A stretch of 64,000 bases of DNA from Micrasema longulum (taxonomy: Eukaryota; Arthropoda; Insecta; Trichoptera; Brachycentridae), in assembly GCA_022494885.1 (NCBI GenBank), contig JAGVSM010003704.1:1-64000 (forward strand). Direction: 5' to 3'. A model generated the notes under the pieces. The model worked only from the letters and a program-made list of their open reading frames with translations, ran no database searches and was not told the DNA's origin. Positions 52,903 to 62,535 of the stretch are shown here, one piece after another (positions within the stretch are counted from its first letter, which is position 1; every line of letters starts with the position of its first letter). The translations under genes and the position numbers were made by a program.

Positions 52903-53160
52903 ATAAACATACCTATTCAATTTAACTACATTTGAATTCAAACAATAAATTTTCTTATCTTATCTGCACATTTTTTGTTTGGCATTTTACATGATACGAG
53001 TACTATAAAGTTACCTATTTCAAAAAACGTCGAATTATTTTTTTTTGATTTGGCGGATAGTTATAATTTGCCAAATTTAAATAATAAATTTTTAAAACGA
53101 TTTTTTTTCCGAATGCTGAAAAAGTAAAGATTTATAAATATTTAAGGCGTCGCCTCAGTG
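52903..53160. other. AT-rich non-coding stretch
   Basis: Nothing recognised. Confidence 0.4.
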
Positions 53161-53290
53161 GTCAAACATTTTTTTTGTAAATAATTGTACTGACTTTTTT
53201 GTATCCACTGATTTCGAGACGGACTCGTTTTTTTATCAGGACACAAACTACAATAACATGCTGATTTGCAAGATAAACTAAATAGATTAA
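53161..53290 (-). repeat. Hammerhead-like repeat, family B, single copy
   Basis: Minus strand: GTGTC (53244-53240), CTGATAA (53239-53233), then AAAAACGAGTCCGTCTC, GAAA (53215-53212), TCAGTG, GATAC (53205-53201). Stem I is GTGTC with GATAC. Compared with GTGTC/GACAT at 49.4 kb both partners remain pairable, with the change A-to-T and T-to-C on the 3' side absorbed as G-U and G-C. The core has A for G8. Confidence 0.5.
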
Positions 53291-53629
53291 ATGTACATTT
53301 TTTTTTATATGCAAGGTGATCATTTAAACCTGCCCATGATATTTTCTAAGCCTTATTAATGCACATATTTGCGCATTTTCTTGTCTAAATGTTTCTTATC
53401 TCTGTTATAATATGTTGAAATTGGGATAGGTACAACATTATTCTAATCGATTTCAGCACCATGGTTTCCCAATTTAGTAGTTCAATTCAATGGTTCTCGA
53501 TCATTGTGGTGGATCAACGTGTGGAATTTGAATTACGTTTTAAGAGCCCGCTTGGAGACAATAAAATATTCTTGTGTTTAAACACTTTGAAAAAATATAT
53601 ATATATATATATATCATGTTTACCTTACC

Positions 53630-53690
53630 AAAAAGCGAACCCAGGACCTCATACACGGTAAGCAAACGCGCCATTATATTAAGAGGCAGG
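53630..53690 (-). repeat. SINE-4 head fragment
   Basis: AAAAAGCGAACCCAGGACCT, CATACACGGTAAGCAAACGC, GCCATTATATTAAGAGGC is an inverted tRNA-like head with decayed B box. It adjoins an (AT)n run at 53597-53615. Confidence 0.5.
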
Positions 53691-54540
53691 CTTTACTCCT
53701 TCTTCAGGATTTTTACATGAAAAGCCGTCAAAACAAAGACACTTGCCCCGGTTTCTGTTTCCATTTCATTATCGAAAACATATTTTTCATCCCCCGGTAA
53801 GAAATTAATCAATCTATTTCCTACTTTTACGGTCCATTAAAAAAATAAGTGACAACAAAATGTTCAAAAAGGCTATAAAAAATGAATAGTCGAGCTGCGT
53901 AGAAATAAAATTGATTATTTCATTCACCCAAACCAATATTGAATCACTTGCTACACAAACGTATCGTTTAACTTATGTTTTTTGTATTTTTACTTTACGT
54001 TTTAAAATATAAATAATAAAAGTATACATAAATTAAAAAATAAACACATGTACGTAGTGTTTATCTCTGTATATTAATTCGTTTTTGTATATTCTCACAT
54101 GAAAAAAAAATATTATTAAGTCTTCTCGGCACGGGTGATTATTATAAATTATTGTTTAAAACGTGAAAAAAGTGAATCATCAAATTAGAAAAAAAAACTC
54201 AAAATAGTTTTATGACTGAAAACCGTTGTGCCGTGTTGAATTTTTGGTACTTATTTATTTGCTAATACTGATGCTAAAACTAGTGTAAACAAATACGAAT
54301 TATATTATTCTCTATTCTATTCATAACTAAAAATTATTCAATTTTCTTTTTGGAATTTATAGACACATTTGTCTGTAGATTGAAACTATTTCTCCAATAA
54401 AAATGTATTCTTAATAAACCCGGACTGAACCTGGAATAAATAAGTTATCAGGTAAACAATAAGTGTTAATTTAAAAAAAACTAGTACCTAGCATTCGTCA
54501 TATATGATTTTACAATGAACTGGACAGCATATAGCAGGGC
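53691..54540. other. AT-rich non-coding stretch
   Basis: Nothing recognised. Confidence 0.4.
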
Positions 54541-54544
54541 CCAC

Positions 54545-54845
54545 TCATCTCGACGCATATGCCAATGCTTAAATTTAGATGCGTCGGACATGTACGGCTT
54601 ATCTCTAACTTACGCATCCCTAAAAAAATAATTATTGGGCACCCGGGTGGAAAGAGATTAGTGGGAAAAACCTGGCTGAAATGAGAAGATGAAGAGAGGA
54701 AGGATCCAGCGAAGCTTCTCTAGGTGGCGCATCGGAAAATGGCAGCCGAGGAGTCGGAGACGAAAGTTGCAGAAGACCAAAGTTCGATATGGGTAGCGCA
54801 ATCAAGAGAGTCCCCAACTAAATTGGTTTATCTTTATTGAAAGCT
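54545..54845 (+). pseudogene. LINE ORF2 C-terminal tail, family L-G
   Basis: Plus strand: LKFRCVGHVRLISNLRIPKK, IIIGHPGGKRLVGKTWLK, stop, EDEERKDPAKLL, then AHRKMAAEESETKVAEDQSS. The pattern R..GHV.R....R.PK....G...GKR..GR....W.D....D is the LINE tail. It is heavily mutated. The 54817-54632 frame on the other strand is a shadow. Confidence 0.65.
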
Positions 54846-55155
54846 TTTTCCTTAAAACAATGAATATTTTATGTCTAAAATAAGTAATACAAAAATCTAA
54901 CGTAAAAAGGTTGTTCTGTACGAACTGTTGCAGAATGCAGGCTGGTAGAAGGGAAGTAAAGGCTTTGTTTTTTTTTATCACAATTTTTTCCAGATTACTT
55001 TTTAGCTAATGAACTAACAAACCCTATCGCTCTTAGCATTGAAAAAAAATAGTTTGAGGGTAACAGAAATATTGTATATAAACAGAGATGCGAGCACTGA
55101 TGGCAATATGGGCATTGAAAGTAGTTCACATAAATTTTGAATAAGGTCGGAGTTT
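54846..55155. other. Non-coding stretch
   Basis: Nothing recognised. Confidence 0.4.
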
Positions 55156-55160
55156 GAGTC

Positions 55161-56090
55161 GGGTTGTGGTCCCGTGGCTGTTGCAAACTCACGGATCAGA
55201 GGTCCGAGGTTAGGCCACTCTACCCCAATTTTCATTTTCTTCTCTTCTTCTTCTTCTTTCCACATCCACTTCTAAGTGGAGCATGTGGACATCACCAGCT
55301 GGGTTCCCTAGGAGACCCCATCGCCAGCCAGCAGCATTTTGTTTCTTCTCAATGTTAATCCAGCGCTCTTTGATTCCGCCGAATAAAGTCTAAAGATCGT
55401 CATTGATGCCACCAGGACGGCGCGAGCTCCTGCGTGAAGAAGAGGCAATTTGGTTAAGGTTCTTCTGAGATGTGCAGCACGTGTCTAAGCAGGTCCACCG
55501 CCGCATCCCTCAAGACGCCTGTTATAAGAGGTTGCTGCGTCTGTTCCGGACTCGTCGTTAGTTATAAAATCGAACCACCTAATAACTTGTATTCTTCTCA
55601 GCACTCAACTCTCAAAACTCAGAAGTTTGGTGTTTTGAGCTTTGTAAGGTGCTAAGATTCGCAACCATAAGTTGGAGTACTGGCATTATACGAGAGTTGA
55701 ACAATCGGTACTTTCGTTTGACCTCGAGTATAGACTTGAGTTCCAGTCAACACGCATCATGTTAAAAAAGTTGCTTCCAGAATTCCCTTATGGATTGCGA
55801 GCTCTTTGCATGCTTCCATCCCTCAATTATGTGAACTCCCAAGCATGAAAAGCTGTCAACTCTCTCAATCCCTCTGCCTATTTTATAGATCAGGGGTCAG
55901 GACAGGATTTTGAGCCTCTTTTTGTATTAATATAATGACCCAGACGAGTTGAGTTTTCTTGCAGTGTGTCAACAATTTCCATTTCTAATAGTAAGTTATT
56001 CACAGTTCGTTGAAAATGGCCACCAAAATTGAAATGTTTTGGTAAATTATTAGAGCGCTAATATTTTTTTTTCTATTAAAATAAGGTGAA
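55161..56090 (+). repeat. SINE-1 copy split by a LINE insertion
   Basis: The head GGGTTGTGGTCCCGTGGCTG (55161-55180) and region to 55240, and the body from about 55973 (CATTTCTAATAGTAAGTTAT, GTTCGTTGAAAATGGCCACC) are consecutive parts of SINE-1 as seen unbroken at 34.4 kb. The gap is the L-C LINE. Confidence 0.85.
55241..55972 (-). pseudogene. 5'-truncated LINE, family L-C, inserted in SINE-1
   Basis: The insertion is on the minus strand. A (GAA)n tail (plus TCTTCTTCTTCTTCTT, 55241-55259) lies at its 3' end, then TGGAGCATGTGGACATCACC and the C-terminal blocks shared with 40.7 kb, then GACTCGTCGTTAGTTATAAA and further upstream coding remnants up to 55972. It is flanked by CAATTTTCATTTTCT (55226-55240) and CAATTTCCATTTCT (55973-55986), a target-site duplication with two differences. 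Frames are broken by stops. The 5' end of the element is missing, as is usual for LINE insertions. Confidence 0.8.
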
Positions 56091-56525
56091 TAAAAAAAAA
56101 AGGATTAAATAAAAACAAAAGAAGGAAAACCGTTCATTCGAGCGAAAAATTTGTTTTTGCAATGTGCAGATCCAAAAAGAGGCATCAAAACCTTAGAAAC
56201 CTTAAAAACGGTCCGGAAAAATGGAAGCTTTTAATACAGAAATGTCAAGCAATTCATTTTCGCACTGGTACAAAATAAACAGTTCTTTGATTTTGATAAA
56301 TCTTCCCCTAGATTTGAAAGATGTTTACTGATGTAGAAAATCAGATAAATCGCGGAATTGATTTTCGTACTGCGCTTGTTATATTAAGCTGTAATACTGA
56401 GTAGTAAAATTGAGTTTGTAAACTCAGTTTGCCTTTTCTGGTTGAGTGAACTTAACGATTACCGTTTTTGGATTTTGCTTGCAAGGCATTTCTTATTCTA
56501 GAAAAATGGCGTACCACAAGAAAAA
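56091..56525. other. Non-coding stretch
   Basis: Nothing recognised. Confidence 0.4.
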
Positions 56526-56529
56526 ACAA

Positions 56530-56720
56530 ATTTTTAACAATGTTTTAAGTATGTCCAAATATTTGCAGACAAGCTGGATTTCCTCCCCAGGCTGTTATTT
56601 AGATCTAAATTTGTTGCAATAGAGAGGGAAAACATTTTTGGGAAGGAAATTTGGAAGTCTTGGCATTTACAGCGTTTATTGTATGTCGTTGGCTGGCTTA
56701 AGTGGTAGGTGAATTAGTTC
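56530..56720 (+). repeat. Rep-A copy with 5' terminal block
   Basis: AAGTATGTCCAAATATTTGC, TGGATTTCCTCCCCAGGCTG, TTGTTGCAATAGAGAGGGAA and GGCATTTACAGCGTTTATTG, then GTTGGCTGGCTTAAGTGG. It shows the family start in the forward sense. Confidence 0.78.
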
Positions 56721-57505
56721 AGCCTTATGAATCTCAATTTCGTACACTCAGGAAGATAGTAAAACAGATGGAAAACATATATTTACCAAATTTTTTTATA
56801 GTGGCAAAATCTTACGCCTCTATGTTTTTGTATGTTAAAACGGCAAAATCTAGCCACAATATCGGTTCATCTAAGCGTTTTTTTATGAAAACTGACAGTT
56901 ATTTCAGAATTCTATTCGACTTTAAAATTTACTAAATTCTCTCTCATATTTTATAGACTTTTAAGAAAAAAATAGCAACATCAGAATGATAAAAAATTCT
57001 CGTTAGAACAAGTTTTTGTCACTTTTATCGCGTAGATATGCGTTTCTAAGGGAAATAGACCCGTAAGTACAAATTTATTTAATCAATTTATTTATTTATT
57101 TAATTTTATAAGTATTTTGCATAAAATAAGTATACATTTTTAGTAACAGGAAATCTTTATAAAACTAGTGAATAGAAAATGAAAACAGAGTGTTCTTTGT
57201 TTAGGATCCATCTAACATGGCTCAGCCTGTTCTAAGATGGAGATTTTTGATCTTTTAAAACAAAAATAGTTCTATTCTTATATATAACAATAACAAAAAA
57301 AAAAAAAAACTACTTAATTACAAATATATAGCTAATCAAATGTCAGAAATTAAAAATTATAATTATACAAATATAATATATATATATATATATGTGCCAA
57401 GAAAACACGTTACTTAAACATAAATAATAAAGTATAGAAAATTATAAAAAAAAACTAATTTAAGGTTATGAAATACATTAAAATATAAATAATTTGTCTA
57501 CCAAA
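56721..57505. other. AT-rich non-coding stretch with Rep-F copy 2
   Basis: 57195-57245 carries TTTAGGATCCATCTAACATG, GCTCAGCCTGTTCTAAGATG, the inverse of 32.3 kb. Otherwise AT-rich with an (AT)n run near 57375-57393. Confidence 0.45.
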
Positions 57506-57507
57506 TA

Positions 57508-58756
57508 CGACGTGTGGCAGAAAAGTAATGAGACAGATTTTTATTTATAAAAGTTTTTTTTTCAAACATCAATGTTATCCCCTTCAAAATAGTTCCCTTG
57601 GGCAACTACTCACCGATAAGGACGTTGTTCCCACAGTTGGTAGCAGCGCTGGAAGTCTTCAACCGGTATGGTCTTTAGCATGTCTGTTACACTCTTTTGA
57701 ATATTTTCTCAAGTCCCGAAATGACGTTCTTTGAGGACATTTTTCAGTTTAGGGAAAAGGAAGAAGTCACAAGAACTGTGGTCAGGTGAATAAGGGGGCT
57801 GGAAAACAACAGAAATACCTTTAGAGGTCAAAAATTCTGTTATGGAGAGGGCAGTGTGACATGGGGCGTTGTCATGTTAGAGCATCCATTTGCTTGCAAT
57901 GTCTGGTTTCACGCGAATGACCCTTTTTCTGAATCATTCAAGGACGTTTTTATAAAAAACTTGGTTTACAGTTTGTCCTGGAGTGACAAATTCTTTTTGA
58001 ACGATTTCCCTTCGGTCAAAAAAACAAATCAGCATTGATTTGATTTTCGATTTACTCATTCGAGCTTTCTTTGATCAAGGAGAGTTTGCAGTGTGCCATT
58101 CCTCACTTTGCCTCTTAGTCTAAGGATTGTATTAAAAAATCCATGATTCATCACCCGTGATCACACGACTAAAGAAATCTTGCTCATTATTGATTCTGTC
58201 AAGAAGATTAAAACACTCGTTTTTTCGAATCTCCTTCTGCTCAATTGTGAGGTTTTTAAGCACCATCTTGGCACAGGTCTTTTTCATGTGCAAATGTTCA
58301 GTCGAAATTTGATGAACGGTTAAACGGTTAATTTAATTGTTCACTCAACATTTTTAATTTTAATCGATGGTCTGATCTCACAAGAGTGTTCACACGTTCC
58401 ATGTTTTTGTCGGTTTTCGAAGTTAAAGGCCTCCCTGAACGATTTTCGTCTTCAACGTGTTCTCTGCCTTCCAAAACTGATTTGTGCCACCGAAAAACCT
58501 GTGCTCGGGATAAAGGATGTTCTTCATAGGCCTGTTTTAACCTTTTTTGCTCCAAATTCCGCTGTTCTATTTTGCGTGACACACAACCAAAACACAATTT
58601 TTGTAATAGCAGCCACAAAAATCACGTGGTTAACCGAAGGAGATGAAACTCGCATTGGGCTGTGGGAGGTTACTGATACACGTGCTCTATAAAGGGCAAC
58701 AACGCAGTATTTGCTTGCTGTGTTGCCAGTCTCATTACTTTTCTGCCACACCTGTT
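57508..58756 (-). mobile_element. Mariner element, near full length
   Basis: Left end CGTGTGGCAGAAAAGTAATG then AGAC (57511-57534) and right end GTCTCATTACTTTTCTGCCA then CAC are inverted repeats of about 24 bases. The outer bases differ. TA precedes the left end (57506-57507). The length, about 1.25 kb, is normal for mariner. One transposase gene lies inside on the minus strand (separate entry). Terminal repeats this well kept would still be recognisable to a related transposase, although the gene is broken. Confidence 0.9.
57560..58625 (-). pseudogene. Mariner transposase, frame-broken, catalytic residues kept
   Basis: Minus strand, N to C: LEQKRLKQAYEEHPLSRAQV, FRWHKSVLEGREHVEDENRS, GRPLTSKTDKNMERVNTLVR, SDHRLKLKMLSEQLN (58560-58328), the helix-turn-helix DNA-binding part. 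Then come ITGDESWIF (about 58160-58135) with the first catalytic Asp, HDNAPCHTALS (about 57880-57845) with the second, QPPYSPDHSSCDFFLFPKLK (57800-57740) with the third, and LKTIPVEDFQRCYQLWEQRP, VAQGNYFEGDN at the C terminus. The spacing fits D,D34D. Stops (for example before HDNAPC and in the FGT-stop-ENIQK stretch) and frameshifts make it inactive. Confidence 0.9.
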
Positions 58757-58905
58757 TATTTATTATATATGTACGTTTATTGATCAACACATATTTTTAT
58801 CTTTGTATTTTATTTATATATATTATTGATGGTAACAATTTTTTTCAATGGGTGACCGAATGAATTTTCATACAAATTTACACATTTTCATATATAAATA
58901 TCGAT

Positions 58906-59115
58906 GTTACTTTATGTGTACCGACTTTTCTGTATAAATCGTTTTCAAGACCTACCCGCTTCATCGTTACTCGTGGTAGTCGCATTACGGTAAAGGCATG
59001 TAGTGATATTTGCATGCTAGTGTTATTAGTGTCCTGACGAAGATACGAGTACGTTTCCAAACCGAAAAACATTGAAAAGTTGGTAACTGGTTATATACAA
59101 GCATACGTTTACTAA
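58906..59115. mobile_element. Inverted pair of family B hammerhead-like motifs, short spacing
   Basis: Left motif on minus (58975-58921): ACGATGAAGCGGGTAGGTCT, TGAAAACGATTTATACAGAA, AAGTCGGTA. Right motif on plus (59029-59072): GTGTC, CTGACGA, AGATACGAGTACGTTTC, CAAACCGAAAAACAT, then TGAAAAGTTGGTAACTGGTT. The right copy has an intact CTGACGA core but G12 of GAAA reads C. Only about 55 bases separate the two, against about 470 in the 48.8 kb element. Confidence 0.6.
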
Positions 59116-59215
59116 CATTCAATAAAATAAATTAAACAGACTTGTTTTAAGTATTGTAATGTTAACAAATTCACCACAACACCCACATACTCTCCCTCGA
59201 GCTTAATATATATTA
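59116..59215. other. Non-coding stretch
   Basis: Nothing recognised. Confidence 0.4.
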
Positions 59216-59217
59216 TA

Positions 59218-60022
59218 ATACTAGCTGACACGACAGACGTTATTATTATTATTATTATTATTATTTTGGATAACTTATAAAGAGCCATTTTCATAATATA
59301 ATACCTTAAGGGCGCTTTACATTGTGATTCTATAGTATTTTTTTTTTATATTGACGGTGTCTTGCCCGAACGTTAGCTTGCCTTGGAAAAATACTTATTA
59401 TTGATAAGTAGGTACCTAGGCTCTTATTTCTTATAAAATTCTAAAACTGAAAATTGTTTATATTCAAATATTAAATTTAAGTAGGTACTTGTTTATGGTT
59501 GAATACCAAAACATAAAATAAATATTTTTTCAAATATGGCATTCTTTTTGCAAACATCAAATTTCGGTCTTCTCACCAACAGAGGGGTGTACTCATGTAA
59601 GAATTCGGTTTTTAAAAAATTATTAGATTAAATATTATTTCAGTATTACAAAAAATCCAGAAAAAAAAATAAATGAGTAGAAATTAAAAATAATTTAAGG
59701 AAAGAATCTGATTGAGATCCACAAAAAACAAATGTTGTTTGTAAACATTCAAATACAAACATTTTTTATACATAAAAAAACAAAATCTTTCCATTTTTTT
59801 GCAAGTGCATTCTCCTCGAATACAACCCTGGTAGATCGGTGAATAAAACATTTATGCTCATACCTTCTTTTTTACATATTCTATTAAAGATTTTAAAATC
59901 TACGAACACGCACAGCGCAAAGATTTATATTTCTCTGAAAACCGCACGTAAATCGGTTAAGCCGTTTAGAAGGAGTCCAGTGACATCACACGTACAAAGG
60001 AATTATATATATAAAGATTATA
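59218..60022 (+). repeat. Arthropod-type interspersed repeat (CTAGCTGACACG start)
   Basis: Begins ATACTAGCTGACACGACAGA then CGTT and an (ATT)n run, and ends AAATCGGTTAAGCCGTTTAG, AAGGAGTCCAGTGACATCAC then TATATATAAAGATTA. From memory, starts like CTAGCTGACCCGGCAGACG and ends like AATCGGT...AAAGATTA are frequent in insect genomes, but I cannot assign a named class. Interior AT-rich, no frame. Confidence 0.45.
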
Positions 60023-60089
60023 TTCATTTTATTAAGCAATAAATTTAGGTCAAAATGTTTCACAAATATTAGTAAATATTTGTATTTTT

Positions 60090-61003
60090 CAGGGCCATAC
60101 AGTGAAACTTGGTAGGAACAATTTTTACCTTCTTTTAAAAATATCGTAGTTTTTTTTCGATGATTCCCGTTTGTTTTTAATAAAAAAAAAACAAACTTAT
60201 TTGACCAATGAAACGGTACGCACTAAATGTGAACTAAGGTAGCAAATGGGAAGGGGAGAAGTATAAGTTTGTAGTAGAGGAGGTAAAAAAAAAAACAGTT
60301 TTTTCAAAATAATTATTCTCCTTAAACAGCTGAAACAGTCCCGTAATAAAAAAACTGTTGCTGTAAGAAACACTTGTTTTGATTTTTAAGCATCATTATT
60401 ATTCCCTATCCACACCTAATGGTGGATAGGGCACTGCATTTGTGCACCGATCGCAGCATATCTTGATCATTTTTGTTACATGAAGGTGAGAGGATCAGTC
60501 TTATGCTTCAAGTACCAGTCCAGAGACTATGAAATATTTTAGTGTGAAAACCTCCTTATTAAATAAATATTTCATATGAATCCTGTCGGAAATCGAACCC
60601 GAGACCACTGTGCACTGACCATTAAACCACGAGGCCGACAATAGTTTTCTTAAAAAAATAAATTTAAGCAGCGTAATGAAATCGATTCCACCACCACGGC
60701 TCTGATATTTTAGAAATAATTCAACAAATCCTGATTTATTTTTGGTTACAAGTAACAGTTTTATTAATGTTTGTGAAACTGTTTTTTTTTTTAGAAACAT
60801 GCTGCTCTTGACTGTTTTCTTTAAACCTGTTAAACTGAGAAACCGTTAAATTTGTGAAAAGGCAGCTACTACTGCTATTCCCATTTTTAAATTAGGGTTA
60901 ATTTTTTTTTCATGAAAAAGTAAAACTTTTTGAGAAAAAAATACTTTAATTTTAAAAAAAGGTTTCGAGGAATGTTCCTCAGAAGTTTCACAGTCTGGCC
61001 CTG
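60090..61003. mobile_element. CAGGG-ended TIR element with nested SINE-4
   Basis: Left end CAGGGCCATACAGTGAAACT, TGGTAGGAACAATTTTTACC and right end GGTTTCGAGGAATGTTCCTC, AGAAGTTTCACAGTCTGGCC then CTG are inverted repeats of about 50-60 bases. CAGGG ends fit hAT-type MITEs, but the 8-base flanks do not match. A SINE-4 (60395-60645, minus) sits inside. Without it the element is about 660 bases. Interior AAACAGTTTTTTC, AACTGTTGCTGTAAGAAACA has no coding frame. Confidence 0.65.
60395..60645 (-). repeat. SINE-4 copy, complete, nested
   Basis: CATTATTATTCCCTATCCAC (inverted tail), GGATAGGGCACTGCATTTGT, CATATCTTGATCATTTTTGT, GTCCAGAGACTATGAAATAT, inverted B box CGGAAATCGAACCCGAGACC, head CACTGACCATTAAACCACGA then GGCCGAC. 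Confidence 0.85.
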
Positions 61004-61021
61004 AAACACTTAAAAGTAATG

Positions 61022-61310
61022 TAATGTAAATGGTTATTTATTTATACATCAACGGTTCAAAGAACCTTTTACAAAATATAATTATTTACAGAAATAATCA
61101 CAGTAGTGCACAATAAACATGTATTACATAGTATAAAATAATAGAATAATTAAAACTCAATAGTTTAGTGAGGATATAATACGAAAAACAAAAAGGAATG
61201 AAGAAACATAACATCTTTAAATAAAATATAACAATAACCATGAGAAAATCTTATGTTCTAAATATTAATATAACACAGTAAAGTTGAGAATAACTTGATA
61301 ATAATAATTT
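61022..61310. repeat. Rep-D interspersed repeat, copy 2
   Basis: TGGTTATTTATTTATACATC, AACGGTTCAAAGAACC, GAAATAATCACAGTAGTG, AATCTTATGTTCTAAATATT. Same orientation as 15.47-15.81 kb. Confidence 0.6.
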
Positions 61311-61398
61311 TAAAAACTATACAACATTAGTATTTAAAAATATCTAAGTTTTTTAAACAATAAAAAAAAAAACTTAAATTAACTAAATAATACCTATG

Positions 61399-61769
61399 CA
61401 GGGTATTTATTACACCCTGTCACATCCAAAACCACGATGATCAGTATGAGCAAGAAGACATATTGGCACATTAAAATAAATTTTTAGAACAAATAAAATT
61501 TAAAAAAATAAAATATATAAAAAATCAAATGGTTGCTTACTACTTCAGGGGAGAAACAAGAAAGGGGAGGGGGGGAGTCTGATACATCACAGACCGCGCG
61601 ACCACGCCCCTTCGCTTCTCCTTTGCAGAAGTAAGCAACCATTTGTTTTTTTTATATATATATTTTTTAAAATTATTTGTTCTAAGTATTTTTTAAATAT
61701 GCTAATATGTCTTCTTGCCCATACTGATCATCGTGGTTTCGGATGTGACAGGGTTTAAAGAACACCCTG
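61399..61769. mobile_element. 371-bp palindromic element with CAGGGT ends
   Basis: The left arm (CAGGGTATTTATTACACCCT, GTCACATCCAAAACCACGAT, GATCAGTATGAGCAAGAAGA ... AAATGGTTGCTTACTACTTC) is mirrored by the right arm (GCAGAAGTAAGCAACCATTT ... TCTTCTTGCCCATACTGATC, ATCGTGGTTTCGGATGTGAC, AGGG, then CACCCTG). Arms of about 145-150 bases match at most positions by eye, with a few small indels. They surround a GC-rich loop of about 65 bases (AAAGGGGAGGGGGGGAGTCT, CGCGCGACCACGCCCC). It would fold into one long hairpin. TATG at the left and TATATG at the right flank it. Confidence 0.85.
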
Positions 61770-62320
61770 TATATGTACAAATATTTACTAACATTATTTA
61801 AATGTTTTGTAAAAAAGTTAGTCCTTTTAATATTAATAATAAACGGAATTTTTCGAACTTACTATAAATCCCTAAATTCATTTGAACCCGTTTTTTTTAT
61901 GAAAACCTGTAATTTAATTTTAATGCGAAGAATTTATCAGTTACCATATTTTCCAAGGATGTATTCTCCTTACAGGCCAGTTAAGTTCTAAAGCTATCTT
62001 TTCTCTCTAATTAATGACTTTTCCAACTTCTACCCTTTCCTTAACTTAAATGTTTTGGAAAGAGTTAAGTTACACATTTAAAGGGTAATTTAAATAGTCC
62101 TAACCTAAGTACTTTAAATGCGTCACGTATAAAAACAAATTAATTGAAATATTTTGAATGTTGAAAAAATATATTTTAATACATAATTACTTTTGATATA
62201 CTTATAAATTTAGTCCTTTTTTTACTGAAACATTTTTATGTTACTGTTTTATATTTAATCCAAAAAAAAACATCAAACTCTTAGAAAGTTTCATTTTAAT
62301 TTTCGTATTGTTTTTCATTC
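61770..62320. other. AT-rich non-coding stretch
   Basis: Nothing recognised. Confidence 0.4.
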
Positions 62321-62324
62321 GTAC

Positions 62325-62535
62325 CCTCCTCGTGGTCAGATAGTTAGCACATTTGCCTGCCATGCAAGACGTTTCGGGTTCAGTACTCGACACGGTTAAC
62401 ATGTTATATTTATTTAAAATGTATTTTTACACTAGAATGATAAACACTTAAAGCGTTAGATTGATAATCTTCATGTTACAAAAAATATCAAAATACGCTA
62501 CCGTTGGTGTACTAAAGCAGTATTTTATGGACCAT
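62325..62535 (+). repeat. SINE-4 copy, plus strand
   Basis: Head CCTCCTCGTGGTCAGATAGT, TAGCACATTTGCCTGCCATG, B-box region TTTCGGGTTCAGTACTCG, body TTTTTACACTAGAATGATAA, GATTGATAATCTTCATGTTA, CGCTACCGTTGGTGTACTAA. Confidence 0.75.

Noticed and set aside
58501..58692. Plus-strand 63-codon frame in the mariner
   Set aside because: It is antisense to the transposase N terminus.
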